64,000 nucleotides of DNA from an uncultured Deferribacteres bacterium (GCA_913009825.1 CAJVYQ010000010.1:1-64000), one strand, 5' to 3'; counted from the stretch's first letter, positions 49,443 through 59,356 are shown. Program-made: numbers and translations. The notes: generated by a model from the letters alone, not told the origin.

Positions 49443-49921
49443 TCATGCAACGTCTTCCGTGAATTTTTGTGATCAAGTATGAAGCTGTATATTTTTCGCC
49501 GGGGAATCTGCCCCAATTGGCACCTGACGATTCAATCCGAACTTTAATATTCCACCATTCATCCGAATTTTTTTCATCGTAACTCCAACACCTTTTTTGC
49601 TTCTGTAAGTAGTAATGAAGGAAAAACTCCCTTTTTCTGTCATCCCCGCCGTGCCCGCGGAGTTAAAGAATGATAATGAATGAGATTAATAACATCAAAG
49701 CCAATCGACTTTTTGTTGATCTTGTCTGTCAAATTGCTATTGTTGTATTCTGAAAAGGTAATCCTGTTTTTTCGGGGAAGTATCATTCTGAAACAGGACA
49801 ATTTCTTTTTCTGCTTAAATTTTACCGTTTGCCGTTAATCGCTAAATAATATTTTTTATCTTCCGATACTTTGAGTAACAATTTTGGAAATAGAAAAATT
49901 AATTCTTTGGAAAGAACAGAG

Positions 49922-51991
49922 ATGAGAAAGCCCAAGTCAGAAAATTCATTACAATCGATCATCTTGTCATTTTTTACCGGCATCATTTTTTTTCTTATTT
50001 TATCCGTTCAATTTTCCTGCTCCTTCAAAGAACCGGTGGCGCCCAAATGGGATGTCAATCTGCCGGTACCGCTGATGAACCGGACGATAACCATGCAGGA
50101 ATTAGTAGATAAGAATGATTTTTTGGTTTCCAACCCGGATGGCCTGGTTTCTATTGATTTCGAGGAAAATTTGGATCGCTACGAAGTCGGGGACCAATTG
50201 AAGATTGAAGGGGTGAATGAATCGTTTACAGCAAAATTGGGGAAAATTGAAATTCCTTCTCCGGGAACCAAAACCGCCACCTTTAATTTAAGTGATATTT
50301 ATCCGCCATCGCAGATGTTGAACGGGCAAATGGTACCGGTACCTGCGTTCTCTTTCGAGAACCTGACAGCCAACCTGGAAGGTTTTCAAGATTTTGAATC
50401 CATTTTAATCGAATCCGGATTCATAAGAATCACGTTGACCAATCGTCTGCCTATTCCGTTGATGAGTGGAACCAGTCTGCAGGTTAAAAATCGAAATACC
50501 GGCGAACCGGTTTTTTTTGTTGAATTTTCCCGGCAAATTGAACCGGGCGAAAAGGTGACGAAGAATGTCAGTCTGGCCAATGTGCGCATCCCGTCTAATC
50601 TTTCTTTTGTGATCACAGGCGGCTCGCCGGGCAGCGGCGCGGAACAGGTGGAAATCGATGCTGACAATGACGGAATCGATCTGGAAGCGTATATTTCTCC
50701 TCTAACTGCTACAGAAGCGACGGCAGTCATCGAGGAACAACAATTTTCCGGTAAAGACAGCCTGTCGCTTGGCGATTCAATCGTTGTTACGCAGGCAAAA
50801 ATTTCTACCGGAAACTTCGCGCTTGAATTTGAAAACCATGTCCCGTTGAATTTGCAGATCGATTTGCAACTGAATGATTTTTATGATTTGAATGACCAAC
50901 CGGTCCGGATTTACATTCCGATCCAGGCAGGCGGTACTGTTTCCCGCAATATTGATATCTCCGGATTTGAATTTCGTCCGGTTCTGAACAATGGGAGTTC
51001 GGTGGTTCATTTTTCCTACGATGTGATCGCAGCAGGTTCCAACGGCAATTTTGTGACGGTAACCAGTGAAGACAATTTTTCCCTGCGCATTAATTTATCG
51101 GAGATTCACTTCTCCGAGCTACATGGAATTCTGAACGGAGTCCAGGTAAAGTTAGATTCTACGGAGATTTCTCTCGATATGCCGGAAGATTTGGATAGTT
51201 TACATTTCGATGCTGCCCGTCTGGAGTTGTTAGTCAATAATGGGATCGGTTTTCCCCTGTTTCCCGATATTAAAATTGTCGGCCGCAACAATTCAGACGG
51301 GGAAGTAGTGGAATTAAAAATCGACCAGAAAATCGAGGCGGCAAACGATCATCCGGTTCAATCGGTTATTACACTGGATGAAAACAATAGCAATCTGCTT
51401 GATTTTCTGAATATCTCTCCCGATAGGTTGACATTGGCAGGCAGTGTTAAACTTGGCGACGGTATTAAGGTAGCTTCAATCACAACATCAGATTTTCTGG
51501 AAACTTCCGTACATATTACAGCACCGCTCCGATTAAGTTTTCCCTCCCAATCCATCAAAACCGATGTAGATACCATCCAAATCGATGAAGATGCCCGGAA
51601 AGAATTGCGGGAAAATCTGTTAAGCGGCAAACTTGTAGCAGAGTTAGACAACCATCTCCCTTTTGGCGTCGATCTGACGCTGCAATTTTCCGCCAAAGAT
51701 ACCGGCGTTTTTAATAATCCAGAATTAACAATCGGTCCGCTATCTTTGCAGCCTGCTCCGGTATCATCCGCAACCGGTAGAGTTGAAGCGGAGGAACCCA
51801 GCCGGATTTTAATAGAGCTGAACCAGGAAGAGATTGCTATTTTCGCCAATAAGGAAGTTTATATGGGTATTGTGGCTTATATCCCCGGCAGTAATGGTCA
51901 GAAATACAGTGTTTATAATAGTGACTACTTGCGGGTGAAGGCTTACTGTGAGTTTAAATATCATGTTGATCCTGAAAAAATGTCTCAATAA
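49922..51991 (+). CDS. Large secreted lipoprotein of unknown function
   Basis: GIIFFLILSVQFSCSF lipobox; repeated beta-rich segments. Confidence 0.6.
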   Translation: MRKPKSENSLQSIILSFFTGIIFFLILSVQFSCSFKEPVAPKWDVNLPVPLMNRTITMQELVDKNDFLVSNPDGLVSIDFEENLDRYEVGDQLKIEGVNESFTAKLGKIEIPSPGTKTATFNLSDIYPPSQMLNGQMVPVPAFSFENLTANLEGFQDFESILIESGFIRITLTNRLPIPLMSGTSLQVKNRNTGEPVFFVEFSRQIEPGEKVTKNVSLANVRIPSNLSFVITGGSPGSGAEQVEIDADNDGIDLEAYISPLTATEATAVIEEQQFSGKDSLSLGDSIVVTQAKISTGNFALEFENHVPLNLQIDLQLNDFYDLNDQPVRIYIPIQAGGTVSRNIDISGFEFRPVLNNGSSVVHFSYDVIAAGSNGNFVTVTSEDNFSLRINLSEIHFSELHGILNGVQVKLDSTEISLDMPEDLDSLHFDAARLELLVNNGIGFPLFPDIKIVGRNNSDGEVVELKIDQKIEAANDHPVQSVITLDENNSNLLDFLNISPDRLTLAGSVKLGDGIKVASITTSDFLETSVHITAPLRLSFPSQSIKTDVDTIQIDEDARKELRENLLSGKLVAELDNHLPFGVDLTLQFSAKDTGVFNNPELTIGPLSLQPAPVSSATGRVEAEEPSRILIELNQEEIAIFANKEVYMGIVAYIPGSNGQKYSVYNSDYLRVKAYCEFKYHVDPEKMSQ

Positions 51992-52003
51992 AAAAGGTTC
52001 GAA

Positions 52004-53266
52004 ATGAACATTAAAAAACAATTTTTTTCTTTGTCGATCTGTCTGTCGCTGTTAATTCCTTCCCTGCGGGCGCAAACGAATTCCAATGCACGCAGCTTAT
52101 CCATGGCCAGGGCCTTCACCGCGGTTGCCCGGGGCGTTGATGCGGTAATCTGGAATCCTGCCAATCTGGCCATGCCGGAACGCCCACCGGTCAGTTTTAT
52201 GCTGGCAGGAGCAGGTTTTCAAATCGGGAATATGACATTTTCTAAGTCCAGTTACGACAAATACAATGGCAAATATTTGACAGATACGGATGTGGCGGAT
52301 ATTCTCTCGGAGGTTCCGGAAGATGGGTTCAAACTTATAGCGGATTCTGATGTCCGGGCAATCGGTTTTTCTATTGGGCCGTTTGCCATTACAACGAATG
52401 CCGTTGCTGTTTCCGACCTGTCTCTCAGCAAAGATTACATGCGGATTTTATTAGAGGGGATTCAAATAAATAAAAATTATGACATCGGCAACAATTCCGG
52501 CGAAGCCATCGGTTATTCGAGCATTACGGCGTCGTATGCTGTTCCGGTTTCTTTTCCGTTTTTCCGGCGGATTTATATAGGTACAAACGTGAGTTATCTG
52601 ATCGGATTAGGCTATGCGGAGGTCATGGAATCTTATGGAAATTTGTACAATTCCGGCTGGGAAGTGAGCGGTTCAGGTGGTGTCAAAGCTCGTTACGCAC
52701 AGGGAGGTGCAGGCTTTGCCGTTGATTTAGGTCTGGCGACCATCAAAAACGGCTGGTATTTTGGCCTGATGCTAAGAAATGCAACATCAAACATAAAATG
52801 GAAATCCAAACCGGAGGAGTTCGAAGCCCAATTTTACACGGTGAATGGACTGAATGCGGATAATTCTTCAGATGAAGACTCTTTAGATGCTTATTTACAG
52901 ACTGAAGATGGTAAACGGGAAATTGCCGCTTTTTCCACTTCCTTGCCGGCGGAGATAAGGTTCGGCGCCGCCAAAAAGTGGCGCTCCTTTCTGCTTGCGG
53001 TTGACTATCAGCAGGGTTTCTCCCACCGCCCGGGAATATCAAAGAAACCCTATCTGGCGATGAGTACGGAATGGCAGGGAATCGGCTTTTTCCCCATGCG
53101 ATTAGGTCTCGGATTCGGCGGTGATTATGGTTTAGTTCTGGCAACCGGCTTCGGTTTTAAATTGGGCTTCTTCCGGTTGGATTACGGCATTAGTTTTAAC
53201 GGCGCGCTTACGCCCGGCAAAGCCAATGCTCTGGGAATGGGGTTATCTACTTATTTCAGCTTTTAA
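52004..53266 (+). CDS. Outer-membrane beta-barrel-like protein (DUF5723/PorV-like)
   Basis: Signal peptide; SLSMARAFTAVARGVDAVIWNPANLAMPERPPVSF; terminal aromatic YFSF. Confidence 0.65.
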   Translation: MNIKKQFFSLSICLSLLIPSLRAQTNSNARSLSMARAFTAVARGVDAVIWNPANLAMPERPPVSFMLAGAGFQIGNMTFSKSSYDKYNGKYLTDTDVADILSEVPEDGFKLIADSDVRAIGFSIGPFAITTNAVAVSDLSLSKDYMRILLEGIQINKNYDIGNNSGEAIGYSSITASYAVPVSFPFFRRIYIGTNVSYLIGLGYAEVMESYGNLYNSGWEVSGSGGVKARYAQGGAGFAVDLGLATIKNGWYFGLMLRNATSNIKWKSKPEEFEAQFYTVNGLNADNSSDEDSLDAYLQTEDGKREIAAFSTSLPAEIRFGAAKKWRSFLLAVDYQQGFSHRPGISKKPYLAMSTEWQGIGFFPMRLGLGFGGDYGLVLATGFGFKLGFFRLDYGISFNGALTPGKANALGMGLSTYFSF

Positions 53267-53313
53267 ATGCTGTCGCAAAAATAATCTTCGACTAACTTCC
53301 TCCCTCCCAACGA

Positions 53314-53342
53314 AAGGTCTGCCTTCGGGCAGGCCTTTTTTA
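53314..53342 (+). terminator. Rho-independent terminator
   Basis: AGGTCTGCC-TTCG-GGCAGGCCT-TTTTT. Confidence 0.85.
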
Positions 53343-53349
53343 TCTGTTT

Positions 53350-53467
53350 GTAACTACACAGCCATACTGGAGTTGGCAGATCAATTATACTTTGACTCCC
53401 TGCCTGCAGCTCGAAGGAAGTCGAAGGCTTATGATGTTGGAAATATAAGACAGGGCTGAGTAGTTAC
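53350..53467. repeat. Family-2 element (GTAACTACACAGCCATAC ... GGCTGAGTAGTTAC)
   Basis: Degenerate terminal inverted repeats. Confidence 0.65.
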
Positions 53468-53511
53468 ATCTGTTTTTTGATAAGATAACCTGGCCCGGGT
53501 TTATAATTCTC

Positions 53512-53630
53512 ACCTGAATTGAGCGATTCTCTTATTTTTAAGCTTATTTTTATTACTAAACGGATTTTCATTTTTGAACTAAATCCGATTGGCGATTCAG
53601 CGAATCGCCCTACAATCGCTCAATGAAGGT
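53512..53630. repeat. Family-1 119-bp element, copy D
   Basis: Near-identical to copy C (23868-23986). Confidence 0.92.
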
Positions 53631-53889
53631 CTCACAATTATTCTTTATCCTGATTGTTGTGAGAAACAGACCCAACCATTTTTTCTTCTTCAAATCCTGC
53701 CGTCGGTGGACTTGAAAAAAGGCCAACCAATTTTGTTGATTTTTTCATTTGTATTAGATATATTCATACCTAAATTGAGCGATTCAGATATTATTTATTC
53801 AACAATGAACCTCAAGAATCAAAAAAAATGTTTTCTATGTTTTCTATGTTTTCAATAATCCGTATTAAATTTCTGGAACATTTAAAGAG

Positions 53890-55038
53890 GTGCTTATGAT
53901 AAACAAAAGTGATGTAACTTCATTAGCCCGATTTAATACACAAGGCTACTATGCCTCGAGTTTGTATTTAAACGTCAATGGGAAACGGTTCAACAAAAAG
54001 GATTATGAAATAAAATTGAAAGCGCTAATCAGAGAGCGCAAGCAGGAAATTAACGGTTTGGGATTAAGCCAGGAAGCCCAAAATTCTATTCTTGCCGATT
54101 TTGATCTGATCCGGAATTTTGTCAGTATGCAGTTTAATGGCAAGGGGGCAAAAAGTTTGGCCATATTCAGTTGCAATGGCCTGGATTTATGGCAGGTTTA
54201 TCGTTTGCCTTATGCCATTCATCCCCGTTTGGTTGTGAGTAAACAACCGTACTTACGGCCTCTAATTACCATGCTGGCTGATAATAAACGCTATCTTGCC
54301 ATCATTGTCAGCAGGGACAAAGCCAGACTTTTTGAATATTATTTGGGAACATTGAAGGAGTATTCAAAAATATTGAATGAGGTTCCCAGCCAGGTTAAAA
54401 TGTCCGGATGGTACGGCCTGGAAGAACGCCGCATCGAGCGCCACATCGATGATTATGTTCACCGGCATCTTAAAAATGTTTCCGAAGGTGTATTCGATTA
54501 TTATCAGAATAGCTATCCCGATTGGCTGATCCTTGGCGGCAGAAAAAGTATTGTGAGCGAGTTTGAACGTCATCTGCATTCGGATATTCAGGAAAAAATT
54601 ATCGATCGGATTGTGATTGGAGTGGATTCCATCGCATCCGAAATTGTGGCATCGCTGCAATTGGCAGTGGAAGATTTTGAAATGAAAGAGCAGAAACGCC
54701 TGCTGAAACATTTGTTTGAAGAAAGAGGTCCGGTTGGTTTGGGTATAACCGGGTTAAAAGCAACATTGCGTGCGCTTTGGCATGGCCAGGTGAACATTTT
54801 ATTCATCACGGAAGATTATGCACAACCGGGATATTATTGTCCTGAATGCTGGTATATGAGCAATAACGAAGAAGTTTGTACTAACGACAAAACACCGATG
54901 AAACGGTCCCATGATATCATAGAAGATGCCATAGAAACGGCCATATATCAGAATTGTGAAATTGTCCGGGTAAAAGATAAAAAAATATTAGCGGGTGAAT
55001 ATGAAAATATTGGCGCCCTGCTCCGTTTTAAAATCTGA
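53890..55038 (+). CDS. Bacterial eRF1/Vms1-like (baeRF) protein with C-terminal Cys motif
   Basis: RDKARLFEYYLGTLKEY; GWYGLEERRIERHIDDYVHRHLKNVSE; DDYAQPGYYCPECWYM...VCTNDK; DAIETAIYQNCEIVRV. Confidence 0.7.
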   Translation: MLMINKSDVTSLARFNTQGYYASSLYLNVNGKRFNKKDYEIKLKALIRERKQEINGLGLSQEAQNSILADFDLIRNFVSMQFNGKGAKSLAIFSCNGLDLWQVYRLPYAIHPRLVVSKQPYLRPLITMLADNKRYLAIIVSRDKARLFEYYLGTLKEYSKILNEVPSQVKMSGWYGLEERRIERHIDDYVHRHLKNVSEGVFDYYQNSYPDWLILGGRKSIVSEFERHLHSDIQEKIIDRIVIGVDSIASEIVASLQLAVEDFEMKEQKRLLKHLFEERGPVGLGITGLKATLRALWHGQVNILFITEDYAQPGYYCPECWYMSNNEEVCTNDKTPMKRSHDIIEDAIETAIYQNCEIVRVKDKKILAGEYENIGALLRFKI

Positions 55039-55050
55039 ATGGGAGCATGA

Positions 55051-56082
55051 ATGAACGAATTACGGCGCGATCCCATGTCGGGTCGCTGGGCGATCATTGA
55101 ACACAGAGATAAAATCGATTTTAAATCCTTGTTGAGTAGAAAGCAGCATCGAAAAGAAGTCAGCAAAAATTGTCCGTTTTGTGAAGGAAACGAAAGCCGG
55201 ACCGAACCGGAAATCTATGCTCTGCGCACTCGGGGAAAGATGGAGAACGGCCCGGGATGGCAAGTACGGGTCATTCCGGATTTACATCCTGCTTTGCAGA
55301 CCCGGGGGGCCATGGACGACCGTGGTTATGGAATTTATGATGTGTTGAACGCAATCGGCGTGCATGAAGTAATTGTGGAACATCCCAATCATTCGATGGG
55401 TTACCCGGATTTTTCAGTGGAGCATGCTCAGCATATCATCGAGGTGATGCAGAAACGGACCATCGAGATTAAAAAAGATGTTCGTTTCCGGTATGTCCTG
55501 ATTCATAAAAATTATGGGGAGGCCTCTGCCGCGATTACCGATCATTCCCATTCCCATCTGCTGGCAACTCCTGTAACTCCCAGGAGAGTAAAAATAGAAT
55601 TGGATTTCGCGAAGGAATTTTATCTTTATAAAGAACGCTGCATCTATTGTGATATGGTTGATATGGAATTGGAAAAACGGGAAAGAATTATCCTGGAGGA
55701 CGGTGATTTTTTAGCGGTTACTCCTTTCCCTTCACGCCGGCCGTTTGAGATATGCATTTTGCCGGAAAAGCATGAAACTTTTTTTGAACAGAATCAGAAT
55801 CAAAAACAATTGGCGCAGATGTTGATCACAATCATGTCCAAGATGAGTAAATTGCTGAAAGATCCCGATTATATTCTTACCTTTCATAACGGGCCCAATA
55901 CAACGGCGGCTTACAAACGCGGATACTGGAAAACGATCCATAAAGATTTTCACTGGCATATCGAGCTGGTTCCCCGCCTGCACAGCCGAACCAGTTTTGA
56001 ATTAGGTTCAGGCTTTTCCATCAATCCTATTGCGCCGGAAATAGCGGCAAAAATATATAGAGAAGAAGAATTTGACATCTGA
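55051..56082 (+). CDS. Galactose-1-phosphate uridylyltransferase-like (HIT superfamily) protein
   Basis: ELRRDPMSGRWAII, CPFCEGNE, DHSHSHLLATP, CIYCDM, FHWHIELVPRL. Confidence 0.85.
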   Translation: MNELRRDPMSGRWAIIEHRDKIDFKSLLSRKQHRKEVSKNCPFCEGNESRTEPEIYALRTRGKMENGPGWQVRVIPDLHPALQTRGAMDDRGYGIYDVLNAIGVHEVIVEHPNHSMGYPDFSVEHAQHIIEVMQKRTIEIKKDVRFRYVLIHKNYGEASAAITDHSHSHLLATPVTPRRVKIELDFAKEFYLYKERCIYCDMVDMELEKRERIILEDGDFLAVTPFPSRRPFEICILPEKHETFFEQNQNQKQLAQMLITIMSKMSKLLKDPDYILTFHNGPNTTAAYKRGYWKTIHKDFHWHIELVPRLHSRTSFELGSGFSINPIAPEIAAKIYREEEFDI

Positions 56083-56266
56083 AAAATGAAAAGCCAGGTC
56101 AGGAGTTCAACTCCCGACCAAGTGAAGATATTCCTACCGGACAAATCATCAGTGAGTCCATATTTACAAGTAAAATCAATATTTTTATTCAATTCAGCAT
56201 AGAAACCGGAATGGTATTTGATTGATTTTTGTTCCTGCAAATACTATATTACATAGTGTCTGAACG

Positions 56267-56553
56267 AAAAGTGGAAAACATGCATCTTGCTTGTTTTATA
56301 AACTGTTTAGTTTCCTGCTCTTCAATAAGATTATAATTCAAACAAGATGTTTGATATAGAATTTAGGTAACTATTCAGGTCGCCTGAGAGTGAACCCTCA
56401 GGCTAAGACATGAAAGCATCCTGAAGGATGCTATCGTAAATAGGACGCTTTAGCGCCCTTTCATTTCTTAGCCTTGTCGTTCACGGCAAGGCGAAAAAGA
56501 TTGAAAGAAAACACCTGAATAGTTACGAATTTAGATACTTTTCGTTCAGCCTT
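56267..56553. repeat. Family-3 element (GTGTCTGAACGAAAAGT ... ACTTTTCGTTCAG) carrying a nested family-2 element
   Basis: 13-bp perfect inverted repeat CTGAACGAAAAGT/ACTTTTCGTTCAG outside 56367-56526. Confidence 0.7.
56367..56526. repeat. Family-2 element with multi-hairpin core
   Basis: GTAACTATTCAGG ... CCTGAATAGTTAC; core stem GGCTAAGacATGAAAG/CTTTCATttCTTAGCC with two inner hairpins. Confidence 0.8.
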
Positions 56554-56611
56554 TACATAACAATCATTCAATAAGTAAATAACCCTTTATATTGTTTTTC
56601 AGAGAGTTTTG

Positions 56612-57172
56612 ATGAACATCATTCACAATAAGAGCGGTTGGATAGAGGTGATTTGCGGGAGTATGTATAGCGGTAAAACGGAAGAATTAATCCGTCGCCT
56701 CCGCCGTTCTCAAATTGCCCGGCAAAATGTAACCATCTTCAAACCGGAAATTGATAACCGGTACAGTGATGACCACATTGTATCACATAGCGATTTGAAG
56801 ATTCCATCTATTCCGGTGAATTCTGCTGCGGAAATTTTTAATAAAGCCAAAGATGCAGATGTAGTGGGTATCGATGAGGCGCAATTTTTTGGTATGGATT
56901 TAGTGGACGTTTGTCAAAATTTAGCTGATGCCGGCAAGCGGGTGATTGTGGCCGGCCTGGATCAGGATTATCGTGGTGAGCCGTTTGAACCGATTCCGCA
57001 ATTATTGGCAACGGCAGAATATATTACTAAAACGCTGGCCATTTGCATGGTGTGCAGCAACCCGGCAAACCGGACGCAACGCATTACCGCGGACGAAGAG
57101 CGGGTAATTGTCGGGGGCAGCGAAATTTACGAGGCCCGTTGCCGTAACTGTTTTATGCCGCCGAAGAAATAG
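56612..57172 (+). CDS. tdk: Thymidine kinase
   Basis: [49 protein letters not shown] zinc site. Confidence 0.96.
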   Translation: MNIIHNKSGWIEVICGSMYSGKTEELIRRLRRSQIARQNVTIFKPEIDNRYSDDHIVSHSDLKIPSIPVNSAAEIFNKAKDADVVGIDEAQFFGMDLVDVCQNLADAGKRVIVAGLDQDYRGEPFEPIPQLLATAEYITKTLAICMVCSNPANRTQRITADEERVIVGGSEIYEARCRNCFMPPKK

Positions 57173-57194
57173 AACGAAACCCGGGAGGAGATGA

Positions 57195-58505
57195 ATGCTC
57201 TATCGCATGATCAGTTTTGTGGGGATCTTTGTCATTTTGGGGATCGCCTGGTTGATGTCCAACAACAAACGGAACATAAATTACCGCACGGTATTTTGGG
57301 GCATTGCATTGCAATTGGTCTTTGCTGTTATCATTCTTAAAACCGGACCGGGGAAAGCCCTTTTTTTCTTTGCCCGGGCATTCATCGACCGGCTGTTGAG
57401 TTTTACGGACGCCGGCGCTTATTTTCTCTTCGGCAAGCTGTACCTGGCAACTTCGGATATCGTTCATACACCGGAAATTGCCCGGCAAATCGGCCGGAAT
57501 GTGGGCCCGATGCAGTTGTATGATGCCGGCGCCAAAGGATTTGTCAATATCGGTATCGTGTTTGCCATCCATATTTTACCCACTATTATTTTCTTCGCTT
57601 CCGTGATGTCGGTTCTATATCACCTGGGTGTTATGCAGAAGATTGTGCAATTTATGGCCTGGATTATGAGCAAATTCATGAACACCAGCGGCTCAGAATC
57701 TCTCTCTGCCGCATCCAATATTTTTGTCGGACAGACCGAGGCGCCGTTGGTGATTAAACCGTATGTTAGTATGATGACCATGTCCGAACTGATGGCTATT
57801 ATGACCGGTGGATTTGCCACCATTGCCGGCGGCGTTATGGCAGCATACGTACGTTTTGGCGTAGATGCCGGGCATTTGATGGCCGCCAGCGTGATGTCCG
57901 CTCCGGCGGCGCTGGTGATGGCGAAAATTATTTTTCCTGAAACCGGGAAATCACAAACCGCCGACGGTAACCTTTTAAATATCGAAAAAAAAACCGCAAA
58001 CATTGTCGATGCGGCAGCTTCCGGTGCGGCGGACGGTTTGCGACTGGCCGTGAATGTGGGGGCTATGTTGATGGCTTTCATCGCTCTCATTGCCATGCTC
58101 AATTACGGCCTTGGGCTTGTGGGTGGCCTGTTCGGCTATGCCGATTTAAGCCTGAAAACAATCTTTGGTATCCTTTTCTATCCCCTGTCTTTTTTTATGG
58201 GTGTGGAATGGAGCGATTTACTTCAGTTCGGCAACCTTTTGGGAACCAAAATATCAATAAATGAAATGGTAGCGTATGTGGAATTAACCTCACTTAAGGA
58301 TGTTATTTCACCGCGCTCGTATATTATTGCCACATACGCGTTGTGCGGTTTTGCCAATTTCAGTTCCATCGCCATCCAAATTGGCGGAATCAGCAGTATT
58401 GCGCCCAACCGCAGACAGGATCTGGCCAAGTTGGGGATCCGTGCCATGTTTGCCGGCGCCCTTGCTTCCTGGTTAACGGCAACTATCGCCGGTATGTTAA
58501 TTTAA
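57195..58505 (+). CDS. nupC: Concentrative nucleoside transporter (NupC/CNT family)
   Basis: GSESLSAASNIFVGQTEAPLVIKPY; MTGGFATIAGGVMAAYV; YALCGFANFSSIAIQIGG. Confidence 0.95.
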   Translation: MLYRMISFVGIFVILGIAWLMSNNKRNINYRTVFWGIALQLVFAVIILKTGPGKALFFFARAFIDRLLSFTDAGAYFLFGKLYLATSDIVHTPEIARQIGRNVGPMQLYDAGAKGFVNIGIVFAIHILPTIIFFASVMSVLYHLGVMQKIVQFMAWIMSKFMNTSGSESLSAASNIFVGQTEAPLVIKPYVSMMTMSELMAIMTGGFATIAGGVMAAYVRFGVDAGHLMAASVMSAPAALVMAKIIFPETGKSQTADGNLLNIEKKTANIVDAAASGAADGLRLAVNVGAMLMAFIALIAMLNYGLGLVGGLFGYADLSLKTIFGILFYPLSFFMGVEWSDLLQFGNLLGTKISINEMVAYVELTSLKDVISPRSYIIATYALCGFANFSSIAIQIGGISSIAPNRRQDLAKLGIRAMFAGALASWLTATIAGMLI

Positions 58506-58516
58506 ACATCGGTTTG

Positions 58517-59356
58517 ATGATGGATGATTTGTCCCGTAAAATAGCGGAAGCCCAGCACTTTATTTTGAACCAATTAGGCCAACTGCCCCCGTTGGCAATC
58601 GTTTTGGGATCGGGATTGGGAGGCTTCGCCGATAGATTGGAAAATCCAAACTTTATCTCCACTGCCGATATTCCTCATTATCCGCGCTCAACCGTGGCAG
58701 GACACGCCGGGTACTGGGTGATGGGAACACTGCACGGTAAAAAAGTAGTGGCCGTGAAAGGACGGGTTCATTTCTATGAAGGCTATTCGTTAGAGAAAGT
58801 CACATTCCCGGTGCGGCTCCTGGGCAGATTGGGCATTCGGTATCTTGTGATAACTAATGCCGCCGGTAGTTTGAATCCTCTCATCCGTCCCGGAGATCTG
58901 ATGCTGATCGATGATCATATCAATCTTTTTTTAACCAATCCATTGATCGGAATTGGGGGGAAATCGGAATCGGACCGGTTTGTTGATATGTCCGCTCCTT
59001 ATTCGGAAAAATTGGCGTGCATCGCTGAAAAGGCCGCCCTGGATTTACGGATCGAACTAAAAAAAGGCGTACTGATCGGCAGCAGCGGACCTACCTATGA
59101 AACTGCTGCGGAAGTGAACATGATGCGAAAATTGGGCGGCGATGCAGGCACTATGTCCACCATCCCGGAAGTGATTGTTGCCAATCGATTGAATTTGGAA
59201 GTATTGGGCGTCTCGTGCATCACTAATATGACCACCGGCCTGTCCGGGAAAAAATTAGACCACCGGGAAGTGACGGAAGTTGCGGCTCTGGCAGCGGATC
59301 GATTCCAAAAATTAATGGAAGAGACTATTGTACGAATATTGTCTGTGTCTGTGTGA
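58517..59356 (+). CDS. Purine nucleoside phosphorylase (second paralogue)
   Basis: AIVLGSGLGGFADRLE, VKGRVHFYEGYSLEKVTFPVRLL, ITNAAGSLNPLIRPGDLMLIDDHINL. Confidence 0.93.
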   Translation: MMDDLSRKIAEAQHFILNQLGQLPPLAIVLGSGLGGFADRLENPNFISTADIPHYPRSTVAGHAGYWVMGTLHGKKVVAVKGRVHFYEGYSLEKVTFPVRLLGRLGIRYLVITNAAGSLNPLIRPGDLMLIDDHINLFLTNPLIGIGGKSESDRFVDMSAPYSEKLACIAEKAALDLRIELKKGVLIGSSGPTYETAAEVNMMRKLGGDAGTMSTIPEVIVANRLNLEVLGVSCITNMTTGLSGKKLDHREVTEVAALAADRFQKLMEETIVRILSVSV

